In this document: positions 1 through 9,153 of the stretch, piece after piece
How the letters are laid out: every line of letters begins with the position of its first letter
How positions within the stretch are numbered: the first letter of the stretch is position 1
Assembly (NCBI GenBank): GCA_021816965.1
Contig: JAKAWU010000003.1
Coordinates: 1-59,045, forward strand
Length of the DNA stretch: 59,045 nucleotides
Origin: Thermoplasmata archaeon
GTDB lineage: Archaea; Thermoplasmatota; Thermoplasmata; Thermoplasmatales; Thermoplasmataceae
Direction of reading: 5' to 3'
Position numbers and translations under genes: made by a program
The notes under the pieces: model-generated
Told to the model about the DNA's origin: nothing
Databases searched by the model: none
The model's input: only the letters and a program-made list of their open reading frames with translations

Positions 1-34
1 TGAATGCCGCACCTTTATCCAGTTCGTAAGACAT
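1..34 (-). mobile_element. tnpA: IS200/IS605-type TnpA (Y1 transposase) N-terminus, truncated by window edge
   Basis: Reverse complement reads ATG TCT TAC GAA CTG GAT AAA GGT GCG GCA TTC = MSYELDKGAAF, resembling archaeal TnpA starts of the 'ELDKGAHSVY' type; preceded by an IS605-like left-end hairpin. Confidence 0.6.
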
Positions 35-71
35 AGTTACTGTAGAAGTTCATTTACCATAAGTATTTCGC

Positions 72-118
72 TCGCTTTCATCCCCTCTCTTGCGAAAGGG
101 GAATTCCCGCTCGCATAT
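72..118 (-). repeat. IS200/IS605 left-end hairpin
   Basis: Minus strand gcgggaattCCCCTTTCgcaaGAGAGGGGatgaaagcgagcgaaat; 8-bp stem (one G-T) with GCAA loop; same motif recurs at 21231-21282. Confidence 0.65.
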
Positions 119-223
119 GTTAAAAATTTAAATTGACTCAGACTACGGGGATAACACTACAAATCAGGACAAACAATGATACAGGAAATAAAACACTAAA
201 AAGATTAATATACGTTTTTACAT

Positions 224-673
224 TTGAGTAATGTGCCTACATCATATTTGCTTAACCCTAAACCTAAAGGCAGTATATATTTTGGTATCCTGTCGACCTT
301 TTTCTCCATGATAATTTTGGGCTCAATACCGTTTTTAGGATGGTTTCTGGCTGGATTATTAGGCGGACTTACCGCGAAAGGGAAAGGCAGAGGATTTCTT
401 GCTGCATTGCTTGGGGGATTGATTGTAGTAATTTCATTGATTGAGGTCTCGCATTATGTTCCAGTTTCATCACTCAGTTTCATTCCTAATTTAACAGGAA
501 ACTTTTTGCTTTATACAAAACTGACTGACACAATGCAGTATACAAGCAATGCACTGAACGCTAATGAGATAGGAACAATCAGTTCCATATTGATTGATGG
601 GGCTGCAGTGGCAGGCATTGGTGGTTTAATAGGTGGAGCAATTCTACCAAACGAAAACACCTTTGAGAACTAG
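224..673 (+). CDS. Small Gly-rich polytopic membrane protein (TTG start)
   Basis: 149-aa ORF with several hydrophobic segments; weak resemblance to the ORF at 13595-14263. Confidence 0.65.
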   Translation: MSNVPTSYLLNPKPKGSIYFGILSTFFSMIILGSIPFLGWFLAGLLGGLTAKGKGRGFLAALLGGLIVVISLIEVSHYVPVSSLSFIPNLTGNFLLYTKLTDTMQYTSNALNANEIGTISSILIDGAAVAGIGGLIGGAILPNENTFEN

Positions 674-1332
674 CCTTTTTTCACAATATATTCTACACTT
701 ATTTCTTCGATTTTTTCATATGTTTTCTTTAATTGATTAACTATGGCATCTTTCAGTGTTCCCTTTTCAACTCCAAGATAACCCATCTCTGAAGGATCAA
801 GCCCACATGGTCTAATTTTCGCAAATCCCTCCAAAACCTCTTTGCTGTAATTTATGGAAACACCGTGGAAGGAAACTCCATCTCTTACCTTCATTCCAAC
901 TGATGCAATTTTTTTATCACCTGAAGCACTATTAACTGCCCAAATACCTGGCTCACTGCCTCCATGGACCTGGAATCCAAGTTCATTCAGTGCGCAGGAA
1001 ATTATATTCTCCACCCATAGTACAAATTTTCTAAGGTCAGGAGTCTCTCCCTGATTGAAAACTCTAACTATTGGGTATACAACAAGTTGTCCTGGCCCAT
1101 GGTAGGTTACATCACCACCTCTCTCTACAAGAATTGGTTTCAAACCGTTAAAATTTTCCTGTTTTGAGTTTCTCCCCATAGTATAAACTGGTTCATGTTC
1201 AACAAAAATAAAGATATCGGGGATTTTATCCCTGCATCTCAACTCATGAATCTCCCTCTGCAAATTGAGGACGTACTGGTAGTTTTTCGTTTCAAGATCA
1301 AGAGATAGGCTTGAAGTGGAGTGGTTTTCCAT
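670..1332 (-). CDS. lipB: Octanoyl-ACP:protein N-octanoyltransferase LipB
   Basis: RGGDVTYHGPGQLVVYPI, KIASVGMKVRDGVSFHGVSINY, RPCGL catalytic Cys context. Confidence 0.9.
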   Translation of the reverse strand: MENHSTSSLSLDLETKNYQYVLNLQREIHELRCRDKIPDIFIFVEHEPVYTMGRNSKQENFNGLKPILVERGGDVTYHGPGQLVVYPIVRVFNQGETPDLRKFVLWVENIISCALNELGFQVHGGSEPGIWAVNSASGDKKIASVGMKVRDGVSFHGVSINYSKEVLEGFAKIRPCGLDPSEMGYLGVEKGTLKDAIVNQLKKTYEKIEEISVEYIVKKG

Positions 1333-2617
1333 ACGCTATCTGAGCCGATTCTTGAATACCTTCTGACACAGTTGGATGTGGATGAATAGTTGCTCCAATA
1401 TCCTCAACATTAAGGCCTGCCTCTATGGCAAGGGAAAGTTCAGAAATCATTTCTGAAGCATGTGGGGCAGCTATGGCAGCTCCAGTGACTGTACCATCAT
1501 TAGTGTAGTAAATGGTATAGAATCCCTGGGACATGTTGAGCCCCTGGCTTCTCCCGTTAGCGGCTATTGGGTATCTGGTGCTCTTTTCGCTCTTTGCTCC
1601 AGTGAATGCGACTTCCGGGTCTGCAAACACTACATAAGGCATAGCGTAGTAACCAACCGTTGTATTCTTTCCACTAATGTTATCCGCAACTATTTCTCCT
1701 TCGTAGAATGCTTTGTGTGCAAGCATCGCACCTCCAGTCACATCTCCAACTGCATAGACTCCCTTCTCGCTGGTTTCCTTGTGGTTGTCAGTTTTTATGG
1801 CGCCATTCTCCATTTCCAGTTTGAGGTTTTCCAGTCCAAAGCCTTCCACATTTGGCTTTCTTCCAATTGTAAGAAGAACATAATCTGCAGAAAGGTTTGC
1901 ACCAGATTCCATTCTCACATAGTATCTGTCCCTCTTCTCGACTGCAGCTACCTTAGCAGAAATCATGATCCTTATTCCAAGTTCCTTCATTCTTCTTTCA
2001 ACAGGTTTTACGAGTTCAGTTTCAAATCCTGATAAAATTCCGGGAAGCATCTCAATCAGGGTAACCTGTGTTCCTAGTTTTGCAAATGCAATACCTAGTT
2101 CAACGCCTATATAACCTCCACCAATGATGATGAGATCCTTTGGAATTGTTTTAAGGTCCAGAATTTCCTTGTTGTAGAGAATGTCCTTAAATTCTGCCCT
2201 CTGAATCGGCAAAGATCCTGTTGCAATCACAAGTTTATCGCATGTATGTGTCTCCTGTCCTACCTTTATGTGCTGTTTATCAACAATGTGTGCATCACCC
2301 TGTATAATTTTCACACCAAAGGCTCTGCACAAAGTTTCAACTCCGGAAACAAGCCTGTTAATCATGGTCCACTTCCAGTTCTGCCACTGGGACATGTCCA
2401 CATTATAACTCATTCTTACACCCGGGAGTGTTTTCAGATATCCAAGGCTGTTTGCCATTTCTATGAGTGCTTTTGAGGGTATGCATCCATAATTGAGGCA
2501 TTCTCCTCCTATCTTATTCTTTTCCACAAGAAGGACGGTTTTACCTTTCTGTCCCAATCGTATGGCCGTAGAGTATCCCCCGGGCCCCCCACCTATTACT
2601 ATGACATCAAATTTCAT
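1298..2617 (-). CDS. lpdA: Dihydrolipoamide dehydrogenase (E3)
   Basis: GGGPGGYSTAIRLGQKGKTVLLVEKNKIGGECLNYGCIPSKAL redox disulfide motif; C-terminal HPHPTVSEG. Confidence 0.95.
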   Translation of the reverse strand: MKFDVIVIGGGPGGYSTAIRLGQKGKTVLLVEKNKIGGECLNYGCIPSKALIEMANSLGYLKTLPGVRMSYNVDMSQWQNWKWTMINRLVSGVETLCRAFGVKIIQGDAHIVDKQHIKVGQETHTCDKLVIATGSLPIQRAEFKDILYNKEILDLKTIPKDLIIIGGGYIGVELGIAFAKLGTQVTLIEMLPGILSGFETELVKPVERRMKELGIRIMISAKVAAVEKRDRYYVRMESGANLSADYVLLTIGRKPNVEGFGLENLKLEMENGAIKTDNHKETSEKGVYAVGDVTGGAMLAHKAFYEGEIVADNISGKNTTVGYYAMPYVVFADPEVAFTGAKSEKSTRYPIAANGRSQGLNMSQGFYTIYYTNDGTVTGAAIAAPHASEMISELSLAIEAGLNVEDIGATIHPHPTVSEGIQESAQIAYGKPLHFKPIS

Positions 2618-2621
2618 TTTT

Positions 2622-3968
2622 TCACCGTACCAGGAATGTTATAGGGTTGTGCAGGTATTCCCTAACCTTTGATATGAATCTGGCAGCGTCTGCTCCGTCT
2701 ATTAGCCTGTGATCACATGACAGGGATATATATGTATTCACACCATCAAACGGTCTGTGGACAGCAAGAATTGCAACTTCTGGGTAATTTATGATTGGCG
2801 TGGACAACACACCGCCTATGGTTCCAACATTGGACAATGTAAAGGTAGAATCCTGAACATCCTGAAGTGAAAGCTTATTCTCTCTTGCCTTCTTTGCAAG
2901 TTCAGCTATTTCTTCTGAAATCTGCATAACTGACTTATTGACAGCATCCTTCACAACAGCCACTGTAAGACCATCAGGAGTGTCAATTGCGACACCTATA
3001 TTAACAACCTTTTTGAAGATATATCTCTTGTTTACCTCATCAAAGTGTGCGTTGAATTTAGGAAATTCAGTCAGGGCAACAGCTACTGCTTTGACAAAGA
3101 AAGGTGTCATTGTGACCTTGACTCCCTTTTCCTTAAACTCATTGAGTGATTTTGTGATAAGTTCGGTATTTATCGTTTCCGCTACCATGAAATGAGGCAT
3201 GATCTGCTTTGATTTAGTCATCTTCTCGTAAATAATTCTTCTAAGACCTTTCGGTTCGTATATCTGGTCGGATTCTGATATTGCAGCTTTTTCTTTTCCT
3301 GTATGTGCCGATGTTTCGGATACTTTTGCGACATTTTGGTCAGCAGGTTCTAATGGCTTTGCTTCTGATGCATTTGATTCAGCAATCTGGTTCTGCTCTT
3401 TTGAAGGTTCCGCAGTTGGAGGCGGAGTTTCAACCTTTGTCTCTTTTCTTTCCTTTAGTTCCTTTTCTGTTCTGTCAAGATCCTCTATTGTTATTCTTCC
3501 ATTTGGACCTGTAGGTTTTACCAAGTCAATGTCAATGTTCCTCTCTCTTGCAAGCCTCCTTATGGTTGGTGTTGCTAAAGCTTTTCTTTCTCCAGGTTTT
3601 TCATCCATATTATTTTCTCCTCCCTTTTCTTTATTATGAGTTTCTGTTCCTGGCACTGATTGTTTTTCAGGTTTTTCCTCATGAATTGGTTTTACGGGTT
3701 CTTTCTTTTCCTCCACATTTGGTTTCCCGTCGTCAATTTCTATGATCTCCTCTCCTACCTTGACTACTTTCCCGGCAGGGTAGACGAGTTTCAGTACTTT
3801 CCCCTCTACCGGGGAAGGTATGCTGATATTGACCTTATCGGTCATTATCTCTACCATTTCCTGATCCTTCTTAACTGTCTGGCCTTCAGATACGAGCCAC
3901 TTAATTATTTCCCCCTCTGTGACTCCTTCACCAATATCCGGTAACTTAAACTTAAACATTTCGATCAC
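2622..3968 (-). CDS. 2-oxoacid dehydrogenase dihydrolipoyl acyltransferase (E2)
   Basis: Lipoyl domain (EIMTDKVNISIPSP), E3-binding domain (ATPTIRRLARERNIDI), catalytic SCDHRLIDGADAARF. Confidence 0.95.
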   Translation of the reverse strand: MIEMFKFKLPDIGEGVTEGEIIKWLVSEGQTVKKDQEMVEIMTDKVNISIPSPVEGKVLKLVYPAGKVVKVGEEIIEIDDGKPNVEEKKEPVKPIHEEKPEKQSVPGTETHNKEKGGENNMDEKPGERKALATPTIRRLARERNIDIDLVKPTGPNGRITIEDLDRTEKELKERKETKVETPPPTAEPSKEQNQIAESNASEAKPLEPADQNVAKVSETSAHTGKEKAAISESDQIYEPKGLRRIIYEKMTKSKQIMPHFMVAETINTELITKSLNEFKEKGVKVTMTPFFVKAVAVALTEFPKFNAHFDEVNKRYIFKKVVNIGVAIDTPDGLTVAVVKDAVNKSVMQISEEIAELAKKARENKLSLQDVQDSTFTLSNVGTIGGVLSTPIINYPEVAILAVHRPFDGVNTYISLSCDHRLIDGADAARFISKVREYLHNPITFLVR

Positions 3969-4939
3969 CTGAATTCTTGAACTCTATTTATGGCTTTCAG
4001 TATTCTTCCTTCATTTGGCATGTAATATTCTTCAAGCTTATACGGAAAAGGTATATCAGGTCCGCATACCCTCAGTATGGGGGCCATTAGATAGTCCACA
4101 GCTCTCTCTCCAATGAAGGCAGATATTTCCGCTCCCATACCAAGTGTTCTCGGGGCCTCGTGGACTATTATCAACTTTCCTGTTTTCTTGACAGAGTTTA
4201 AAATGGTCTCACCGTCATATGGCATTATCGTCCTGAGATCAATTACATCCGCATCAATAGAATGCTTTGTCACTGTATTTACAACAATGGGAACCATAGA
4301 GCCATAGGTGACAAAGGTCATTTTACTCCCTTCATGAACAAGTGCAGCTTTCCCAATGGGTATGCTGTATTTCTCATCAGGGACATCAGATTTGATGCTT
4401 CTGTAGAGTCTTTTTGGCTCAAGGAAAATAATTGGATCTTTGGATTTCATCGCTGAGATCAGAAGTCCTTTCGCATCGTAAGGATTTGAAGGTGAAAGTA
4501 CAGTCAAACCGGCTGTGTGAGCAAAGTAGGCTTCACCGCTCTGTGAATGGTATAATCCTCCCCTGATTCCCCCTCCATATGGTGTTCTAAGAACCATAGG
4601 AACGTTGTATTCTCCACCACTTCTGTATCTCATTTTTGCAGCCTGATTAACAATCTGGTCAAAGGCGGTAAATATGAAATCCTGGAACTGAATTTCAGGA
4701 ACAGGTTTCAAGCCGGTCAATGCCATTCCAATGGCCATTCCCACAATTCCAAGCTCCACCAGAGGTGTATCTATAACCCTTTCAGATCCATATTTTGCCT
4801 GGAGACCTTCTGTTACCCTGAAAACCCCTCCATCTTTTCCGATATCCTCACCTAAAAGAATGATAGAATCGTCTTCTTTCATAAGCATATCCAAAGTGGA
4901 GTTTATTGCCTGAACCATGTTTAATTGTTTTGAACTCAT
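3965..4939 (-). CDS. 2-oxoacid dehydrogenase E1 beta subunit
   Basis: LLGEDIGKDGGVFRVTEGL, YGGGIRGGLYHSQSGEA; between E1 alpha and E2. Confidence 0.95.
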   Translation of the reverse strand: MSSKQLNMVQAINSTLDMLMKEDDSIILLGEDIGKDGGVFRVTEGLQAKYGSERVIDTPLVELGIVGMAIGMALTGLKPVPEIQFQDFIFTAFDQIVNQAAKMRYRSGGEYNVPMVLRTPYGGGIRGGLYHSQSGEAYFAHTAGLTVLSPSNPYDAKGLLISAMKSKDPIIFLEPKRLYRSIKSDVPDEKYSIPIGKAALVHEGSKMTFVTYGSMVPIVVNTVTKHSIDADVIDLRTIMPYDGETILNSVKKTGKLIIVHEAPRTLGMGAEISAFIGERAVDYLMAPILRVCGPDIPFPYKLEEYYMPNEGRILKAINRVQEFR

Positions 4940-5928
4940 AATATCTCCTCCTTTTCCTCGTCAATAATCCAATTGTTTTTCTCGTACACATCAGTGAACA
5001 TGGTGTCAGGACTTGGTGCAGGCAATTTTTCCCTTTCATCGAATATTTTTTCTATATTGTCCTTGGCATCGGATTTAATTTTTTCAATCTCCTCTGCAGT
5101 AAGGTAATTATGTTCAATCATCTTCTTCTCTGCAATGGTAAGGGGATCTTTCTCACTTCCATCCGTTATTTCAGCTGTACGGTATTTGTTTGGATCATCT
5201 GAGGTCGAATGGGGCCCTATTCTATAACTCACTGCCTCTATAAGTACAGGTTTTTGCTCCTTCCTGACTCTCTCTACTTCTTTCTTGGCAGTTTCATACA
5301 TAGTGAAAAGATCATTGCCATCCACCTTCAACCCTTTCATTCCATAAGCATCTGCTTTTTTCCAAATTTCGACCTTCGTCTGTTTTTCAACAGGGAGTGA
5401 AATTGCCCATTTATTATTCTCACAAAGAAATATAACTGGAAGATCAAAAACTGCAGCCAGGTTCATTGCAGCATGGAAATCTGGCGTAGAAGTTGAACCA
5501 TCACCGAATGTTGTAACTACAATGTTGTTTTTCTTTCTGTATTTTATCGCATAAGCTGCACCAGTTGCAGGGGGCAGGTTAGTTGCGACAGGACTCTGTA
5601 TAGACATAAAATTATACTGTTTGGAACTGAAATGCGAGGGCATCTGCCTCCCTTTCTCGATATCAGAGCTATTCCCCATTATTTGATCTATTATTGTTGC
5701 CGGTGGAACACCCCTGTGGAGCATGAAAGGAACATCCCTGTAGTACTGATAAACGATGTCTTCATTTTCAAGAGCCATAGATAATCCAATCTGGAGGGCT
5801 TCCTGACCTATGGTAGGAGTATAAAATCCAACCCTGCCCTGTCTCTGAGCCATAACAATTTTTCTGTCAAGTGCTCTTGAAAGAGCCATAGCCTTGTATG
5901 CTTTCACAAACATTTCTTTTTCATCCAT
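4936..5928 (-). CDS. 2-oxoacid dehydrogenase E1 alpha subunit
   Basis: TPP motif TFGDGSTSTPDFHAAMNLAAVFDLPVIFLCENN; GPHSTSDDPNKYR. Confidence 0.95.
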   Translation of the reverse strand: MDEKEMFVKAYKAMALSRALDRKIVMAQRQGRVGFYTPTIGQEALQIGLSMALENEDIVYQYYRDVPFMLHRGVPPATIIDQIMGNSSDIEKGRQMPSHFSSKQYNFMSIQSPVATNLPPATGAAYAIKYRKKNNIVVTTFGDGSTSTPDFHAAMNLAAVFDLPVIFLCENNKWAISLPVEKQTKVEIWKKADAYGMKGLKVDGNDLFTMYETAKKEVERVRKEQKPVLIEAVSYRIGPHSTSDDPNKYRTAEITDGSEKDPLTIAEKKMIEHNYLTAEEIEKIKSDAKDNIEKIFDEREKLPAPSPDTMFTDVYEKNNWIIDEEKEEIL

Positions 5929-5935
5929 TTTGTTT

Positions 5936-6802
5936 TCACCTTTGCTTGAGTGTAATATTTTTCATTGCCCATGCCTCAAAGGCCCTGTAAGACGTTCTCA
6001 CAAGGGGGCCACTTGCGACAAATCTGAAACCCTTCTCCTTCGCAATGTCTTCAAACATTGTGTATCTTTCCATCGAACAGTACTCTGTTACAGGTATCTG
6101 TTTTCTTGAAGGTCTCAGGTACTGGCCAATGGTCAGGATGTCAACGCCTGAATCCAAGAGGTCATCCATGGTTTCCAGAACTTCCTGATCTTTCTCTCCA
6201 TGCCCTAGCATTATGGATGACTTTGTTGTCATCTGCTGGTCTCTCTCCTTCATATATTTCAATACGCTTAGCGATTGATCATATGATGCCCTGGCATCTC
6301 TGATAATGGGTGTGAGTCTTCGGACCGTTTCTATGTTATGTGCAATAACATCCGGTTTTTCATCAATAACCTTCTGAATAAGGGCCCTGTCTCCTCTGAA
6401 GTCTGGTATCAGAGATTCCACACGAACTCCAGTATCCCTGACCATCCTGATAGTTTTCGCGTAATGCTCTGCACCCTGATCCGGAAGATCATCCCTGTCA
6501 ACTGAAGTTATGACAGCAAATTTTAGGTTCATGGTTCTGACAGCATCCCTGACTTTTACAGGTTCAAGAGGATCCAGTTCTTCCATGTTTCCATGTGTTA
6601 CTGAACAGAATCTGCATCCTCTGGAACAATTTTTTCCAAGTATCATGAAAGTAGCAGTCCCGGACTCCCAGCACTCTGACAGATTGGGGCATCTGGCCTC
6701 TTCGCAAACAGTGTGCAATGCCCTTGTCTTTAGAATGTTGTTAACCTCTGAGAATTTTTCTCCAGAGGGGAGCCTTATTTTCACGTAGTCCGGTCTTTGC
6801 AT
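5936..6802 (-). CDS. lipA: Lipoyl synthase LipA
   Basis: CEEARCPNLSECW auxiliary cluster motif and CSRGCRFCSV radical SAM motif. Confidence 0.95.
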   Translation of the reverse strand: MQRPDYVKIRLPSGEKFSEVNNILKTRALHTVCEEARCPNLSECWESGTATFMILGKNCSRGCRFCSVTHGNMEELDPLEPVKVRDAVRTMNLKFAVITSVDRDDLPDQGAEHYAKTIRMVRDTGVRVESLIPDFRGDRALIQKVIDEKPDVIAHNIETVRRLTPIIRDARASYDQSLSVLKYMKERDQQMTTKSSIMLGHGEKDQEVLETMDDLLDSGVDILTIGQYLRPSRKQIPVTEYCSMERYTMFEDIAKEKGFRFVASGPLVRTSYRAFEAWAMKNITLKQR

Positions 6803-6925
6803 TATTGAGGTTGTATCTTTTTTTGATATACTAAATTATCTCTTTTTATATGTGTTGGAATTTGGTCTTCTGGGCACAACATTAGAAACTTTTATTACGC
6901 AATGAAAAATCATGGATACTCAAAT

Positions 6926-7000
6926 GGGGCTGTAGCTTAGCATGGTTGGAGCACCCGGCTGATAACCGGGAGGTCACCGGTCCGAATCCGGTCAGCCCCA
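6926..7000 (+). tRNA. tRNA-Ile(GAT)
   Basis: GGGGCTG...CAGCCCC acceptor stem, anticodon stem CCCGG/CCGGG around CTGATAA, T arm CCGGTCCGAATCCGG; no encoded CCA. Confidence 0.95.
6984..6999 (+). repeat. tRNA-Ile 3'-end segment, candidate att core (copy 1)
   Basis: gaatccggtcagcccc; 15/16 identical to 9009-9024. Confidence 0.5.
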
Positions 7001-7288
7001 TATACAGCTATAAGTAAGTCTTATGGTTCATTCCATTCTAAACGTGCTTCTTTCAACAAACCTTTATAAGAGATGGTCATCCCGCTCTTATGACACACAA
7101 TGATGGAGGAGAAAAAGGCGATGACCACCCTAAAAGTACCTCGCAGTTCTCTAATGAAGACTGTTGCTCTTCTCATTGTCAACTATCTTAAATGGATTTT
7201 TATTTTTATGTCTGCTTTTGTGTGGTGCGATACATTATGCATTAATCAGGGCAGACCTTGTTTAACAGTAACCATGGAGGTTTTATAG

Positions 7289-8689
7289 TTGTCTTCTTGG
7301 AAGAAACATGTTAGGGAACATTCAAAAGTAGATATAATGAAGCAAGTGGATTCGTTGCCTTTGGATCTCAAATATAGGGCGGAGGACAGACTTCATATCG
7401 AGTTTCATAGACAAAAACACACTCATCTTTCAAAATTAGAACTCTTTTTTATGTTGATTGGCCCGGGCGTACTGGTGATGATTGCAGACAATGATGCTGG
7501 CGGTGTCATCACCTATGCTCAAACGGGTTCTATTTTTGGCATTGGTTTTTTTATTCCCTTTATGATATTGATGCTCCCGGTTGCGTATTTTGTTCAGGAG
7601 ATGACTGTACGATTGGGGGCTGTTACCCATAGAGGGCATGCAGAACTTATTTGGAAACGTTATGGCAAATTCTGGGGCTCATTTTCTTTAGGGGATCTGA
7701 TTATTGCCAATTTCCTTACTCTTATTACAGAATTTATAGGAATAACTGTAGGAATGTCTATATTTGGGATTCCGAGAATTATATCCGCCATTGCCTTTGT
7801 ATTAATGGTAATAGCAATACAACTTTTCTTAAGATACTACACATGGGAGAGGATTTCTCTATTCATTGCTGCTTTCAACTTGATATTTGTTCCGCTACTG
7901 TTTTTCCTCCCACATCCATCACTGGGGCAGGTATTAGATAGCTTTGCAACGTGGAAGATAAACGGTGGTGTAAGTTCATTGTTCATTTATGTACTGCTCG
8001 CTAACCTTGGCACTACTATCGCACCCTGGATGTTGTTCTTTCAACAATCATCCGTCGTGGATAAAGGATTGACAAAGGATGACATAAAATTTGGACAAAG
8101 AGACACATTAATTGGATCGACTGTTATGGTAATAGTGGCTATTGCCATAATAATCCTAACCGGAACCACAGTATTTGGATTGGATCCCAGTGGGACTCTC
8201 GGAATCGATAATATTTTACAGATATTTGCAGCAAGGGTAGGAACATTTCCAATGGAACTCTTTGCGTTGGGCCTTGTTGAAGCTGGCTTCATAGCGGCGA
8301 TTGCAATTTCAGCTAGTACATCGTGGGCTATGAGCGAAGCGTTTGGGTGGAAGAAAAGTATAAATCTACCAGGGCGAGAAAGCATCATGTTTTATCTTCC
8401 CAGCTTTGCTGCACTTGCAGTTGCTGCATCGATAACTCTTATTCCAAATGCACCTCTTGGTTATCTTAACCTGACGGTGCAGGTCATAGCTACAATATTC
8501 ATGCCCGCTGCCATGTTGTTCCTTTTATTGCTTCTAAATGACAAGGGGATAATGGGCAGCATGGTCAATAAGAAGTGGCAGAATGTAATTGGCTTTTCGA
8601 TAATTGGGTTTCTGATACTGATGAATAGCCTTTATGGAATATCGGTAGCGCTTCCTTCAGTATTTAACTATCTTGTAGGGCTGTTATGA
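7289..8689 (+). CDS. NRAMP-family (divergent) metal ion transporter
   Basis: GPGVLVMIADNDAGGVITYAQTG and TTIAPWMLFFQQSSVVDKG; TTG start preceded by GGAGG. Confidence 0.85.
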   Translation: MSSWKKHVREHSKVDIMKQVDSLPLDLKYRAEDRLHIEFHRQKHTHLSKLELFFMLIGPGVLVMIADNDAGGVITYAQTGSIFGIGFFIPFMILMLPVAYFVQEMTVRLGAVTHRGHAELIWKRYGKFWGSFSLGDLIIANFLTLITEFIGITVGMSIFGIPRIISAIAFVLMVIAIQLFLRYYTWERISLFIAAFNLIFVPLLFFLPHPSLGQVLDSFATWKINGGVSSLFIYVLLANLGTTIAPWMLFFQQSSVVDKGLTKDDIKFGQRDTLIGSTVMVIVAIAIIILTGTTVFGLDPSGTLGIDNILQIFAARVGTFPMELFALGLVEAGFIAAIAISASTSWAMSEAFGWKKSINLPGRESIMFYLPSFAALAVAASITLIPNAPLGYLNLTVQVIATIFMPAAMLFLLLLLNDKGIMGSMVNKKWQNVIGFSIIGFLILMNSLYGISVALPSVFNYLVGLL

Positions 8690-8761
8690 ATGAGGGTGAT
8701 ATAGACGTCAGCAAAAGGAAGAGAAATAAAAATTGACAACGAGAAGGAACTCCAAGAATTC

Positions 8762-8911
8762 ATGGTTTCAGAGGGAATAGAAGATTACAGCAAGATACCA
8801 GTTGAAAAAGTTAAATTCAGCAAGGGGATCAAGGTAGCTTTCTGGTTTCTTCGAATTTACATAATTTTAATGGTATTACTCGTGATTGTAGGTTTTTCGC
8901 ATGTTGTTTAA
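8762..8911 (+). CDS. Small single-TM protein; may extend upstream to 8686 through a frameshift
   Basis: MVSEGIEDYSKIPVEKVKFSKGIKVAFWFLRIYIILMVLLVIVGFSHVV; not in the supplied ORF track because it is short. Confidence 0.45.
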   Translation: MVSEGIEDYSKIPVEKVKFSKGIKVAFWFLRIYIILMVLLVIVGFSHVV

Positions 8912-9008
8912 CTCTTGTGAGCGAGAAATCTGACAGTCTTTATGAGTGGGAGGATGTAACACTCATCCCTGCTTGCCTGATAATTTCAGGTAACATTTGA
9001 TGTTTTAT

Positions 9009-9024
9009 GAATCCAGTCAGCCCC
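9009..9024 (+). repeat. Partial tRNA-Ile 3'-end duplicate, candidate att core (copy 2)
   Basis: gaatccagtcagcccc, one mismatch to 6984-6999, no surrounding tRNA. Confidence 0.5.
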
Positions 9025-9153
9025 TTTTTAGGAAATCCAAGACTTAGGTGTCTGAAATGTTACCAGCTTTTTTGAATCTATTTCTCATTTCCCAATAGGC
9101 AGAAATGTGTGACTGCATAAAAATAAATATATCAATGATTAATTAGTTTTGTA

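Noticed and set aside
1460-2032. 190-aa plus-strand ORF antisense to lpdA
   Set aside because: Fully inside a strongly supported gene on the other strand; no motif.
7100-7288. 62-aa ORF between tRNA-Ile and the NRAMP-like gene
   Set aside because: No recognisable motif; could be a leader peptide since it ends immediately before the transporter start, but evidence is insufficient.
8942-8991. Two short inverted repeats (atgagtg...cactcat and cctgataatttcagg)
   Set aside because: Could be a terminator or small RNA, but no U-tract or conserved context; reported only as a curiosity.
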